From assembly GCF_029946505.1 (NCBI RefSeq), contig NZ_JARZHG010000050.1:1-64000 (forward strand): a DNA stretch of 64,000 nucleotides, read 5' to 3'. A program made the position numbers and the translations under genes. The DNA is from Polyangium sp. y55x31 (GTDB lineage Bacteria > Myxococcota_A > Polyangia > Polyangiales > Polyangiaceae). The notes beneath the pieces are model-generated. The model searched no databases and was not told the origin of the DNA. It worked only from the letters and a program-made list of their open reading frames with translations. Positions 54,267 through 62,898 of this stretch are shown here, one piece after another (the first letter of the stretch is position 1; each line of letters begins with the position of its first letter).

Positions 54267-55136
54267 TCAATCCGCCAGGTTGCCCATACCCATGCCGGCG
54301 AGCAGGTGCTTCTGGACCTCGGCGTGTGCCTTGTTCAGCCCTTCGGCAGCCTGACCCGAGACCGGATCGACGACCACGCGCGCGGGGCGGCTGCCCGCGG
54401 GCGACTCGACGAGCGTGACGACCGCGTCCGCCACGAGCTGCGGGCTCGGCACGTTGTCGCCCGAGAACATCTGCTCGAAGCTCTTGCCCATCATCTCCAG
54501 CGCGTTCGCGAACGGCCCGTAGCCCTTCGCGCGCTCCTGCTCGGCGCCGATGGCGAGCTTCTGACCGAATTCCGTGGGGAACGCGCCCGGCTGCACGATC
54601 GTGAGCTCGACGCCCGTCGCTTTGAGCTCATAACGATACGCCTCGCTCAGCGCTTCGAGCGCGAACTTGCTCGACCCGTAGGCGCCCATCACCGGGAAGA
54701 CCACGCGCCCGAGGGCGCTCGAGACCTGCACGACGAAGCCCTTGCCGCGCGCGCGCATCGACGGCAGCGCCGCGCGCAGGACGCGGTGCGGGCCGACCAC
54801 GTTCACGTCGTATTGCCGGAGGAGCTCCTCGCTCGTCAGCGTCTCTTCGAGGCCGAGCGCCGCGTATCCGGCGTTGTTCACCACGACGTCGAGGTGCCCG
54901 GCCTTTTCGAGCGCCGCGGCCACGGCCTTGTTCACCGACGTGTCGTCGGTCGCGGCCATCTCGAGGACGTGCACGCGGCCCTCGCCGGCCTTCGTGAGCT
55001 CCTCGGCGGCCGCTGCATTGCGGCCCGCGATGTCGCGCATCGTCGCGAAGACCGTATGGCCTTTCTTCGCGAGCGTGAGCGTGATGAGGCGGCCGAAGCC
55101 GCTGTTCGTACCGGTGACGAAGACGTTCTGGCTCAT
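54267..55136 (-). CDS. Classical SDR oxidoreductase
   Basis: The 289-residue short-chain dehydrogenase has TGTNSGFG (8-15), NNAG (87-90), S140, Y153 and K157 in YGSSK, followed by PGAFPTEFG. The NADP-type pattern and long C-terminal region match retinol-dehydrogenase-like and related SDRs; the substrate is unknown. It is convergent with the ArsC-like selenoprotein gene, 10 bases apart. No pathway partner is next to it. Confidence 0.9.
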   Translation of the reverse strand: MSQNVFVTGTNSGFGRLITLTLAKKGHTVFATMRDIAGRNAAAAEELTKAGEGRVHVLEMAATDDTSVNKAVAAALEKAGHLDVVVNNAGYAALGLEETLTSEELLRQYDVNVVGPHRVLRAALPSMRARGKGFVVQVSSALGRVVFPVMGAYGSSKFALEALSEAYRYELKATGVELTIVQPGAFPTEFGQKLAIGAEQERAKGYGPFANALEMMGKSFEQMFSGDNVPSPQLVADAVVTLVESPAGSRPARVVVDPVSGQAAEGLNKAHAEVQKHLLAGMGMGNLAD

Positions 55137-55225
55137 CGGGTTCTCCTCCCAACGGGAAGAGCGCTAGATAAGCACGGCTCCGCCCCGTGGGAAGGGGCGA
55201 CCCGTCAGGCAGCAAAAATCGAACC

Positions 55226-57004
55226 TCAATCTCCGTTTGGCTGACCCATGCGGAGCGGGCCGCCGCGCGCGGTCGACCAGAGCAGGCAATTCTCGGCCGA
55301 TCCGGGCACCGTGAACACATCGAGCCCGTGCTCGAAGGTCTGCACGAAGATCTCGACCTGCCCGTCGCCGTCGAGGTCGCCGACGGCGGGCGCCGCGGGC
55401 GCGCCGTTTCCATTTCCATTTTGCTCGCCCGTGTTGTGGAGCGGCACGTCGTGCAGCAACGTCCCGTCCGCGCCGAGGATCACGAGATACCCCGAGTCGA
55501 GCACGTTCGGATCGCCGTACGTGGCAAAAAGGAGCTCGGGCGAGCCGTCCTGGTTCAGGTCCGCGACGGTCACCTCGGTCGCGAACATGATCGATTTTCC
55601 GTGCGTGTAGTTGAATCGCCAGATCTGCTTCGCGTCCGCGCCGAACGCATACACGAACCCGTCGTTGAACGGCGCCACGATCTCGGGTTTGTCGTCGCCC
55701 TGGATGTTCACGGTCGTCGCCGCGGGAATGCCGCCGGGCGGATAATAACCCTCCACCTGGATGGGTTTTTCCCCGCGCGGCAAGGTCTCCCAGCCCGGCT
55801 TGCGCATCGCCGAGCGGCTCCCGTCGCCGTGCGCGCCTTCGAGCACCATGATCGCATAGCCTACCGTCTCGTACGGCTCGTTCTTCTCCACGTTCGGCAG
55901 TCCCAGCACCTCGTTTTTCCCGTCCCCGTCGAGGTCGACCACGTTCGGCGGCGAGGCCGTCCACTGGAGCCACTCGGCGAACGAGGGGTGCGGCCACTCG
56001 CCCGTGTGCAGGTTGTAATGGTCCGCCTCGATCTTCGGATCGGCCCAGCGAATGAACTGACCCCACGTCAGGCGCTGCCCCTCGAATTCGTTCGCGCGGT
56101 TCGTGAAGAACGGCGCGGCGTCGAGGGCCACGCCGTCGTGGTCGAAGGCCTGGATGTGGTGGTTGTCGTAGGTCGCGAGCACCTCGAGCTCCGGGTCGTC
56201 GTCGATGTTCCCGACCGCCACGTTGAGCCCATAACAGCCATACCCGGAGTGCCCCATCCCATTCCGATCCGCGTCGTTCCCGGCGCCCGTGAGGTTATTG
56301 TAACGAGGCCACGCCGGAAACCCGAGCCCCGCCGGCTGATGCAGCGATCCATCGGCGCGGAACACGAAGACCTGCGCCCCGCCATCCTCGGTGCTCGCGG
56401 TTTGCGTCGTCGTCACGACGATCTCGAGCACCCCGTCGCCGTCGAGATCACCGGCGGCCATGCCGCGCACCTCGGGCGCGTTGTTTGCCGTCGTCGTGCT
56501 CGCGGGGAAACCGGCCTTCGGCACGAGCGCCTTGTCCTTCCACTCGTACGCCCAGACCTCGTGATCGCTGCCGTACACGATGTCCACGAGCCCATCGCCT
56601 TCGAGATCGGCCACGATGTGCGGGGCGTACACGCGCCCCTCGCCGCCCTCGGCCTTCGCGAGCACGTTGCCCTCCGCGTCGTGGACGAAGACCGAGTAAT
56701 AGGCCGCGATGAGCTCGCGTTTTCCGTCGCCGTCGAGGTCGCGCACGATGGGCGAGGCGAACCAGCTCGTCTCGCCGGGGAGCGTCATTTTGTATTCGGG
56801 CGCCATCACTTCGCCCTTGCTTTCGCCCTTCTCGCACGTCGTGTTGCGCGTCCCGCCGGTCGTGGAGCCCCCGGTCCGGCCCCCGGGACCGCCCTCGCTC
56901 CCGCAGGAGGCCGCCGTGAGGGAGAGGCCCGAGGCGAGGAGCAAGAAGAGGAGGGGTTTGCCCCGCCGGGACATCGAGCGATGGAATGAGCGCATGTGGG
57001 TCAT
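55226..57004 (-). CDS. FG-GAP/VCBS-repeat lipoprotein
   Basis: The 592-residue protein starts with MTHMRSFHRS, has a lipobox TAASC (C34), and a Gly/Thr-rich spacer. It is then made of repeated calcium-loop blades: DLDGDGKRELIAAY, DLEGDGLVDIVYG, DLDGDGVLEIVV, NIDDDPELEVLATY, DLNQDGSPELLFATY and DLDGDGQVEIF. These FG-GAP/VCBS units form an integrin-like beta-propeller on the cell surface, usually for adhesion or binding. ATG 57004 is chosen for its GAGG 5 bases upstream. It shares a 115-base divergent region with the outer-membrane gene on the plus strand. No catalytic site is seen. Confidence 0.9.
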   Translation of the reverse strand: MTHMRSFHRSMSRRGKPLLFLLLASGLSLTAASCGSEGGPGGRTGGSTTGGTRNTTCEKGESKGEVMAPEYKMTLPGETSWFASPIVRDLDGDGKRELIAAYYSVFVHDAEGNVLAKAEGGEGRVYAPHIVADLEGDGLVDIVYGSDHEVWAYEWKDKALVPKAGFPASTTTANNAPEVRGMAAGDLDGDGVLEIVVTTTQTASTEDGGAQVFVFRADGSLHQPAGLGFPAWPRYNNLTGAGNDADRNGMGHSGYGCYGLNVAVGNIDDDPELEVLATYDNHHIQAFDHDGVALDAAPFFTNRANEFEGQRLTWGQFIRWADPKIEADHYNLHTGEWPHPSFAEWLQWTASPPNVVDLDGDGKNEVLGLPNVEKNEPYETVGYAIMVLEGAHGDGSRSAMRKPGWETLPRGEKPIQVEGYYPPGGIPAATTVNIQGDDKPEIVAPFNDGFVYAFGADAKQIWRFNYTHGKSIMFATEVTVADLNQDGSPELLFATYGDPNVLDSGYLVILGADGTLLHDVPLHNTGEQNGNGNGAPAAPAVGDLDGDGQVEIFVQTFEHGLDVFTVPGSAENCLLWSTARGGPLRMGQPNGD

Positions 57005-57119
57005 GTCGTCCTCGTCGCGCAAAAGAAAGGCGCCGCGTCCGCCCCCAGCGGCGGCGGGTGCGAGGATATCAAACTTCGTCCGATCGTGGTAAGGTCGCCT
57101 CGTGCGACCCCGGTGAGCC

Positions 57120-57926
57120 ATGCGCGTGTCTGCCACGGAAAACCGAGCTTCACGAACTCACGAGAGCCGCGCCATCCGCGCTCTTCTCTGCATCCTCGCG
57201 CCGCTCGTGCTCGGCGCGGCGTCGCCCGACGAAGCCGCGTCCGCGCCTCCGGCCGATCCTCTGCCCGAGCTCCCGCCGCCGCCCGAGCCCGCGGCGGCGC
57301 CTTCCGCGCCGGCCGTGAGCCAATCTGCGCCGCGCGAGCGCTCGACGGTGGAGATGGCGCGGCTCGACGCGGGAGTGATGTACGTCCGCGGCCTGAAAAT
57401 GCTGGGGCTCGGGACGCTTGCGCGTTACCAGGTCCTCGTCGGCGTCATCGACCTCGACGTCGTGCGTTTCCCGCACGAGCGGCTCGGCTTCGAGATTCAC
57501 CTGAACGGCGGCCCGATCGGATTCGACGAGAATGCGCAGGTGGAGATCGGCCTCTCCGGCGCGGGCCTCGTCGCGCCGTTCCGCTGGAAGGGCCGGGCGC
57601 CGGGGTCGTTCGTCCTCGGCGTGGGCGGCACCTTCGAGTACGGCCGCCCCGTCTGGCTCGAACCGGGTTATCACGGCGCGCCGTACGGCGTCGCGCGGTT
57701 CCGGATCTTTCCCACGGAGACCGTTGGACTTCAAACGAGCTACCGCTTCGTCCCGATCACCACGAACGAGCTCGCGCTCCAGGAGCACGACGTCGAGCTC
57801 GGCGTGAGCACAGGGCTCTTTCAGGTGGGCGCGCGCGTGCGGGTCGACGAGGTGCGGGGCGGCGAGCCTGCGAGGCTTTATCGATCGATCGGCGGGGGCC
57901 TCTTCGCCGGGCTCGTGGTGTTCTGA
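57120..57926 (+). CDS. Exported protein, probable outer-membrane beta-barrel
   Basis: The 268-residue protein has a signal peptide (IRALLCILAPLVLGAASPD), a Pro/Ala-rich spacer to residue 75, then a beta-rich part with aromatic and Gly-ended strands (MYVRGLKMLGLGTLARYQVLVG, APYGVARFRIFPTETVGLQTSYRF). It ends in a C-terminal Phe (FAGLVVF), as expected for Bam-assembled outer-membrane proteins. Its function is unknown. The stop overlaps the start of the following lipoprotein gene (TGATG), so the two are coupled. Confidence 0.75.
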   Translation: MRVSATENRASRTHESRAIRALLCILAPLVLGAASPDEAASAPPADPLPELPPPPEPAAAPSAPAVSQSAPRERSTVEMARLDAGVMYVRGLKMLGLGTLARYQVLVGVIDLDVVRFPHERLGFEIHLNGGPIGFDENAQVEIGLSGAGLVAPFRWKGRAPGSFVLGVGGTFEYGRPVWLEPGYHGAPYGVARFRIFPTETVGLQTSYRFVPITTNELALQEHDVELGVSTGLFQVGARVRVDEVRGGEPARLYRSIGGGLFAGLVVF

Positions 57927-58627
57927 TGAAGACGCGCGCGCTCATGATCGGCCTTTTCGCCCTCGCGGCGCTCGCCGGCTGCAAGGAAGAGCCCGTGCGC
58001 TCGACGGACGTCTCGACCCTCGACATGCTCTTTTCTCTGGACGCGAGCGACGAGGGAAACGGCGCCACCGTTCGCTTGCGCATATCGAGCCCGCTCGGCG
58101 ATTTGCGTTTGTCGAACGGGGACACGCTGCGGCTCGGCATGGCAGGCGAACCGCTCACGCTCCGTGCGGCGGAAGAAGACGATCGCCCCGTCTACCTGGC
58201 CGAGGTCGAGGGTTTGTCGGGGGATATCACGCTCGATCTGGAGCGCCGCGCGGATCGGGGCATCATCGGCCGCGTGATCCCCGTGCCTCCGCCGATCGGG
58301 CTTTCGGCCGAGCCGCTCATGGGGGATTTTCCGCTGAAGCTCACCTGGAATGGCGCGCCGGAGGGCAACCACGTGCTCGGCCTGACCGTCGAGGGGACGT
58401 GCATCAAGCCGCTGATTCGCACGCTTCCGAACGACGTGGGCCAATACGAAATTTCCCAGGCCGAGCTTTTGCCTGCGGATCCGGCGACGCCGGGCCCGTG
58501 CCCGCTCCAGGTGACGCTCACGCGGAACGCGACGTTCCAGGAGCCGATTGCCCCGCCGGCGACACAAGTCGGGGTTTACGCGTGGTTCGTGCTGAGCCGC
58601 ACGGTCGAGGTGAACTGGACGCCTTGA
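57926..58627 (+). CDS. Small lipoprotein coupled to an outer-membrane protein
   Basis: The 233-residue protein has a clear lipoprotein signal (LAALAGC, C19) and then a beta-rich body (ATVRLRISSPLGDLRLSNGD, PLKLTWNGAPEGNHVL). Two cysteines (VEGTCIKPL and TPGPCPLQV) could form a disulphide. I recognise no family. It overlaps the barrel-like gene by TGATG and the downstream gene is convergent. It may be a partner of the barrel protein in the outer membrane. Confidence 0.78.
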   Translation: MKTRALMIGLFALAALAGCKEEPVRSTDVSTLDMLFSLDASDEGNGATVRLRISSPLGDLRLSNGDTLRLGMAGEPLTLRAAEEDDRPVYLAEVEGLSGDITLDLERRADRGIIGRVIPVPPPIGLSAEPLMGDFPLKLTWNGAPEGNHVLGLTVEGTCIKPLIRTLPNDVGQYEISQAELLPADPATPGPCPLQVTLTRNATFQEPIAPPATQVGVYAWFVLSRTVEVNWTP

Positions 58628-58633
58628 GGCGGT

Positions 58634-59869
58634 TCAGCGATCGGCGACGATTCCTCTGAGAATGGGCGGAAAGTCCTCGGGCCGGACTCCCTCGGTCACG
58701 AGCGGACGGCTGTTTTGCGAATTCCAGAAGAGCACGACCTTCCCCGCGAGGCGCGTGGCGTCGTCGAGCAAGGCGGCGAGGGTTTTTCCGGTATAGGTCG
58801 GTTCGAGCGCCATCCCTTCCGTCTCCGCGGCCAGCGAGATCGCCCGTTCTCCTTTTCGTGTCGGCGCGCCATACCCGGCGCCGAGGTGGTTCGTCGCGAA
58901 TCGCACGCGCGCGCGGCCGAGGCGCACGTCGGGAAAGGTCGGATCGAGCGAACGCGCGAACGCCACGGTCTCCCGGGCCATCGCGAAAAACCGCGCCTCG
59001 CTCGACGTCTCGGGGCTCGACGTGCGCACGGCGACGACCTCGGTCCGGAGCCCCGAGAGCTCGAGCCCGAGCGCGAGGCCGACCGCGCTGCCCATCGTGC
59101 CCATGGCGAGATAGACGCAATCGGGTAGAGGGCAATGGCCGGCGCCGACCTGCTCGGCGAGCTCGAAGCCGGCATTGACGAACGCGAGGTTTCCGAGCGG
59201 GGAGGAGCCGCCGGGCGGCACGAGATACGGCGCTGTGCCCTTCGCCGTCTTCGCCGCCCGTTTCGCCAGGGCCTCGGCTTCGGCGACGCCGCCGGTCACG
59301 ACCCGAATCGTGGCCCCGGCGCGCCGCGCGGCGAGCAGGTTCTTCCGGACGTACGGACTCGGCGATTGCGGAGCGAGCAGCAGCGTGACCGCCAATCCCT
59401 GCGCAGCGCCGTACAGGGCCGTGGCGACGGCTTGATTCGATCCGAAAGCGCCGAACGTGACGATCTCGCGTGCGCCTTTCGCGCGGGCATCCGCGAGGAA
59501 AAATTCGAGCTTGCGCGTCTTGCCCCCGCCGTACATTGCGCCGGAGAGGTCGTCCCGCTTGACGTGGAGCCCCGCGAGCCCGGCCTTTTCGCCGAGTTTT
59601 TCCGCGCGCTCGACGGGCGTGGGCAAAAGGCCGAGCGGAAGGCGTGGCAGGTGCGGCGCGAGGCCCGGATGGGCGCGAAACAGGGGAGGGACGTAATCCG
59701 CGGGAGCGGGAGCGGAAGCGGAAGCGCTGGCGGGAGCGGAAGCGCTGTCGAAAGCGGAAGCGCTGGCGGAAGCGGAAGCGGCAGCATCCGCGGGGGTCGG
59801 TTTATCTTTCTCACACCCGACGAGCGTGCCGAGCGCGAGGGCCGAGAAGGTGCGTCGGTCGATCTTCAT
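58634..59869 (-). CDS. Exported Tat-type lipoprotein with PLP-dependent deaminase fold
   Basis: The 411-residue protein has a signal that is both Tat-like (DRRTFSALALG) and lipoprotein-like (LVGC, C19). A Ser/Ala-rich linker follows, then a fold-type II PLP enzyme of the D-cysteine desulfhydrase/ACC-deaminase group. The catalytic lysine is K117 in GGGKTRKLE, and GAFGSNQAVATALYGAAQGL, PPGGSSPLGNLAFVNAGFEL and AMGTMGSAVGLALGLEL (phosphate-binding) are all present. Tat export would let the cofactor be loaded in the cytoplasm. An extracytoplasmic enzyme of this family is unusual; most relatives are soluble. AAGG lies 8 bases before the ATG. Its substrate may be D-cysteine or another D-amino acid. 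Confidence 0.85.
   Translation of the reverse strand: MKIDRRTFSALALGTLVGCEKDKPTPADAAASASASASAFDSASAPASASASAPAPADYVPPLFRAHPGLAPHLPRLPLGLLPTPVERAEKLGEKAGLAGLHVKRDDLSGAMYGGGKTRKLEFFLADARAKGAREIVTFGAFGSNQAVATALYGAAQGLAVTLLLAPQSPSPYVRKNLLAARRAGATIRVVTGGVAEAEALAKRAAKTAKGTAPYLVPPGGSSPLGNLAFVNAGFELAEQVGAGHCPLPDCVYLAMGTMGSAVGLALGLELSGLRTEVVAVRTSSPETSSEARFFAMARETVAFARSLDPTFPDVRLGRARVRFATNHLGAGYGAPTRKGERAISLAAETEGMALEPTYTGKTLAALLDDATRLAGKVVLFWNSQNSRPLVTEGVRPEDFPPILRGIVADR
59701..59793 (-). repeat. Hexanucleotide-rich repeat coding a Ser/Ala linker
   Basis: Units such as gcggaa and gcgctgg recur through this stretch and encode alternating Ser and Ala (ASASASASAF, ASAPASASASAPAP) between the lipobox and the PLP enzyme domain. 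It is a simple-sequence spacer likely to vary in length among strains. Confidence 0.85.
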
Positions 59870-59935
59870 TCGCCGACCTTCAACGCCCGCGGACGGGCTT
59901 TCCAACCCGGCGGCATGTGCTTTTCACGGCCTCGC

Positions 59936-61768
59936 TCACGCCCGCGCGAGGGCCACCGAGATCGCTGCGTCGCCCCACGCTTTCGTCGCCTCACCGAGGT
60001 CTCCCGCCGCCCGCGCGGCTTCGAGACGTGAATAGGTCGCGGCCATCGCCCGCAATCCGACGTGCGCGAGCGCCGGCGCGAGCGGCGGGATCCGGGCCGC
60101 GAGCACGCCGTCCTGCGCCAGCGCATCCAGCGCGGATTCGAGCCGCCCGATCGCGCCGCCGAGCAAGTCCGGCGCCTCGGGCGCGGCGATCGGGAGCGCG
60201 GGGATCGGCGCGGCGGGCGCGAGATCCGGGATGACGACACGATCCGTGACCACCGCAATCGGTTCGAGCACCCGCCCGCCTCGTGATTCACGCAGCCAGC
60301 CCGAGACGTAACGCGCCGACGGGAGCGCCTCCGCGAGCGCCGCGATGGCGCCGGGGGCAAACCATTCGTGTGCCCTCTCCACGCACAGCCGGGCGTCCTC
60401 GTCCTCGATCCACCCCGACAACGTTTGCCGCCCCGGCGACCACGACAAACCTTGCACGCCACCGTTCGTCGCGACGATCCGCAGCGCCGCGGTGCGGGCG
60501 CGCGGGCGCAGGAACGAGGGCGGCCGGCCTGCTTCGTCGGCGAAGAGCGCGCTCGGCCCGGGGAAACCGAAGGGCGCGGGGATGTCGCCCCACGCGCCGC
60601 GCTGCGGGATCACCGTGGTGTCCTTGCCACGACGGATCTCGATCGTTCGTCTTGCCAAACGTACGAGGTGACGCGAAAGGACCTGCCCGCCGGCCATGAC
60701 CCCGAGTGGCGTGCCCGCGACCGCGATCATCGAGGCCGGATCGACCTGGTCTGGAATCGCCACGCTCCACGACACGACCGTGGCGCCGTCCCAGAAAAGC
60801 ACTTCCAACGATCGCGCCGAACCCGCCGCCGAGAGCCGCGCGCCGAGCGAGAGCAGCCGCGCTCGATCGAGCGGGACTTCGAGCGGCTCGCCGAGGCCGA
60901 GCAAGGCCGCGGGATCCCCGCCGCTCCTCGCCGCCCGCACCCGCGCCCATCCTTCGGCGAGGAGCCTCCGTACCGCCCCGGCGTCGTGTAATGCCGAACG
61001 AATCTCCCACGCCCCGCGTTGCGTTTCGAGGTCCTCGATCAAGCCGTCGAGCCAGGGGTATTCTTTCAATCGAGCGCGGACCTCCTCGCGCGCTTGCGCG
61101 AGCCCACGCGCATCCGCGAGCCCACGCGCGAGGGTTCGCCCGAAAAACCCCTCCACGCCGGCGAGCACGGCCTCCGGAATCGTGGGTTTCGGCGGCGGCC
61201 CGAGGCGCACGTGCCCCACGCCGCGCGCCCGATCCTCCGCGGAAAGCTGCAAAAATGCCCGGACCGCGAGCGGCACGTGCACGCACCGCGGCGTCGCGCA
61301 ATCACACCGCGCATGCGCGAGATCGGCCCCGGCCAGGAAACGCACCGTGCACCCGGAGAAACGCGCGATCGGCGGATTCGTCCCGAGCTCGACGTCGACC
61401 CCCGCGGCCTCGGCGGCGTCCACGAGCGGCGCCCGTTCGCCGAGCCAAACTCGAAGCTCCTCGGAGCCGATCTCCCACGGCGGCCGCGTCTCCGAGCCGG
61501 CCGCCGCCGCATAAGCGAGCACCGCCGCGATACGATGGCGACAAACCGTCTTCGCCCCGCAGCCGCAAGGCGTGTCCTTCAGCGCTTTGCCCGGCAGGAG
61601 CCGCGTCGCAATGCCGTCCGGGAACGTCGCGACGACGACGCCATTCTCTTCCTCGTGGACCTTTGGCCCCTGTCCGGCCTCGATTTCCCGCTGCGCGCGC
61701 TTCACGAGGCCCACGTTCGCGAGCGCCGCGAGCGCTTCGGGCGTCAGAGCCGCGAGATCCGCCCTCAT
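59936..61768 (-). CDS. yehQ: SWIM zinc-finger protein (YehQ-like)
   Basis: The 610-residue protein has a SWIM zinc finger near the N-terminus (C68, C70, C76, H78, PCGCGAKTVCRHR) and a second CxC-x4-CxH set (CDCATPRCVHVPLAV, about 160-175). SWIM domains bind DNA or proteins. The rest is a mixed fold with helical and beta sections and no catalytic motif. The ATG overlaps the stop of the vWA gene (ATGA), so it is the last gene of a DUF5682-vWA-SWIM set, matching the order of E. coli yehM-yehP-yehQ. Function is unknown in any organism. Confidence 0.8.
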   Translation of the reverse strand: MRADLAALTPEALAALANVGLVKRAQREIEAGQGPKVHEEENGVVVATFPDGIATRLLPGKALKDTPCGCGAKTVCRHRIAAVLAYAAAAGSETRPPWEIGSEELRVWLGERAPLVDAAEAAGVDVELGTNPPIARFSGCTVRFLAGADLAHARCDCATPRCVHVPLAVRAFLQLSAEDRARGVGHVRLGPPPKPTIPEAVLAGVEGFFGRTLARGLADARGLAQAREEVRARLKEYPWLDGLIEDLETQRGAWEIRSALHDAGAVRRLLAEGWARVRAARSGGDPAALLGLGEPLEVPLDRARLLSLGARLSAAGSARSLEVLFWDGATVVSWSVAIPDQVDPASMIAVAGTPLGVMAGGQVLSRHLVRLARRTIEIRRGKDTTVIPQRGAWGDIPAPFGFPGPSALFADEAGRPPSFLRPRARTAALRIVATNGGVQGLSWSPGRQTLSGWIEDEDARLCVERAHEWFAPGAIAALAEALPSARYVSGWLRESRGGRVLEPIAVVTDRVVIPDLAPAAPIPALPIAAPEAPDLLGGAIGRLESALDALAQDGVLAARIPPLAPALAHVGLRAMAATYSRLEAARAAGDLGEATKAWGDAAISVALARA

Positions 61769-62898
61769 TTCCGGACCCTCTCCACGAGCCAGCCGACGAG
61801 CTCGCGCGGCGTCGTGGCCGCCACGTGCGCGCCCGCGTCCGCGACCGCCTGCGCGACGCCGTGGTCGTACGCGCCGCGCACCTGATCGTCGAGCGAAGCC
61901 GCGCCGAAGACCGTGACGCCTTCGCCGACGAGCGCGGTCACTTCCCGCACGAGTTTGTCCGCGTGGTCCTCGAAATCGGTGATCCAGAGCAGGATCGTCC
62001 GGTGTGGCATGTCGACGAGCTCCGCCGCGTATTGCAGCGCCTTCGCCCCGTCCGTGCCGCCGCCGAGCTGCACGCGCAAAAGAAGCTCGACGGGATCCTC
62101 CACGTAGGGCGTCAGATCCACGACCTCCGTGTCGTACACGACGAGGTGCGAGCGCGTGGACGGGAGCTTCCAGAGGACCGACGCGAGCACGGCCGCGTGA
62201 ATGATGTTGCGCGCCATCGAGCCGGATTGATCGACGAGCACGATGACCTGATACCGCGGCCCGAAGCGCCGGACGCGCGCGAAAAATTCGGGGCGCTCGA
62301 TGAGGAGACGGCGTTTGTCCGGGTCCCAGTGCTGGAGGTTTCTCCGGATGGTCCGGAGCGCGTCGAGGTTCCGCGCCACGCGAAAGCGCGAGCGCCTGTG
62401 CCGGAACGGCGTCGCGCCGAGCCTGTGCTCGATCTCGTCGCAGAGGCGTTTTTTCAGGTCCTCGACCACCTTGTCGACGATCGCGCGGGCGGCGTCGAGC
62501 ACGTGGGCATCCATGCGCGATTTGCAGCGCAGGATCGCCTCGACGAGCGAGAGCGAAGGCGTGACGTTTTCGAGCGCCTCCTTGCGCGTGACCACGTCGA
62601 GGATGCCATAACGGTGCAGTGCGTCGGATTCGAGGCGCTCGATGGCCTCTTTCGGGAAGAGCTCGTGGATCGCATTGAGCCAGTCGGGCACGTCGAGCGG
62701 GTGCGCGGGACCGCTGCCGGGGCGGCCGCGCGCGATCGAGCGGCTCGCCTCGCCGTCGGTCTCGCGATCGTAAAGCCACGAGAGGGCGCGTTCGAGGTCC
62801 GCGACATCGCCCCCGCCGCCCTCTGCGGCGCCGAGCCCGTCATTGCCGGCGGGACCGAGGATGAGCCGCCATCGGGTCTCCGCGTCGTACGTGCTCAT
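61765..62898 (-). CDS. yehP: vWA-domain protein (YehP-like)
   Basis: The 377-residue protein matches the size and layout of YehP. It has an N-terminal helical region (ETRWRLILGPAG, WLYDRE, DWLNAIHELFP, EAIERLESDALHRYGI), then a vWA domain with MIDAS VLVDQSGSMARNIIHAAVLAS (D223, S225, S227), LGGGTDGAKAL and ITDFEDHADKL. The helical region also contains RNLQHWDPDKRRLLIERP, typical of YehP. vWA proteins of this sort are usually chaperone partners of MoxR AAA+ ATPases. It overlaps both neighbours by 4 bases. The MoxR gene (yehL-like) must lie beyond 64000 if present. Confidence 0.87.
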   Translation of the reverse strand: MSTYDAETRWRLILGPAGNDGLGAAEGGGGDVADLERALSWLYDRETDGEASRSIARGRPGSGPAHPLDVPDWLNAIHELFPKEAIERLESDALHRYGILDVVTRKEALENVTPSLSLVEAILRCKSRMDAHVLDAARAIVDKVVEDLKKRLCDEIEHRLGATPFRHRRSRFRVARNLDALRTIRRNLQHWDPDKRRLLIERPEFFARVRRFGPRYQVIVLVDQSGSMARNIIHAAVLASVLWKLPSTRSHLVVYDTEVVDLTPYVEDPVELLLRVQLGGGTDGAKALQYAAELVDMPHRTILLWITDFEDHADKLVREVTALVGEGVTVFGAASLDDQVRGAYDHGVAQAVADAGAHVAATTPRELVGWLVERVRK

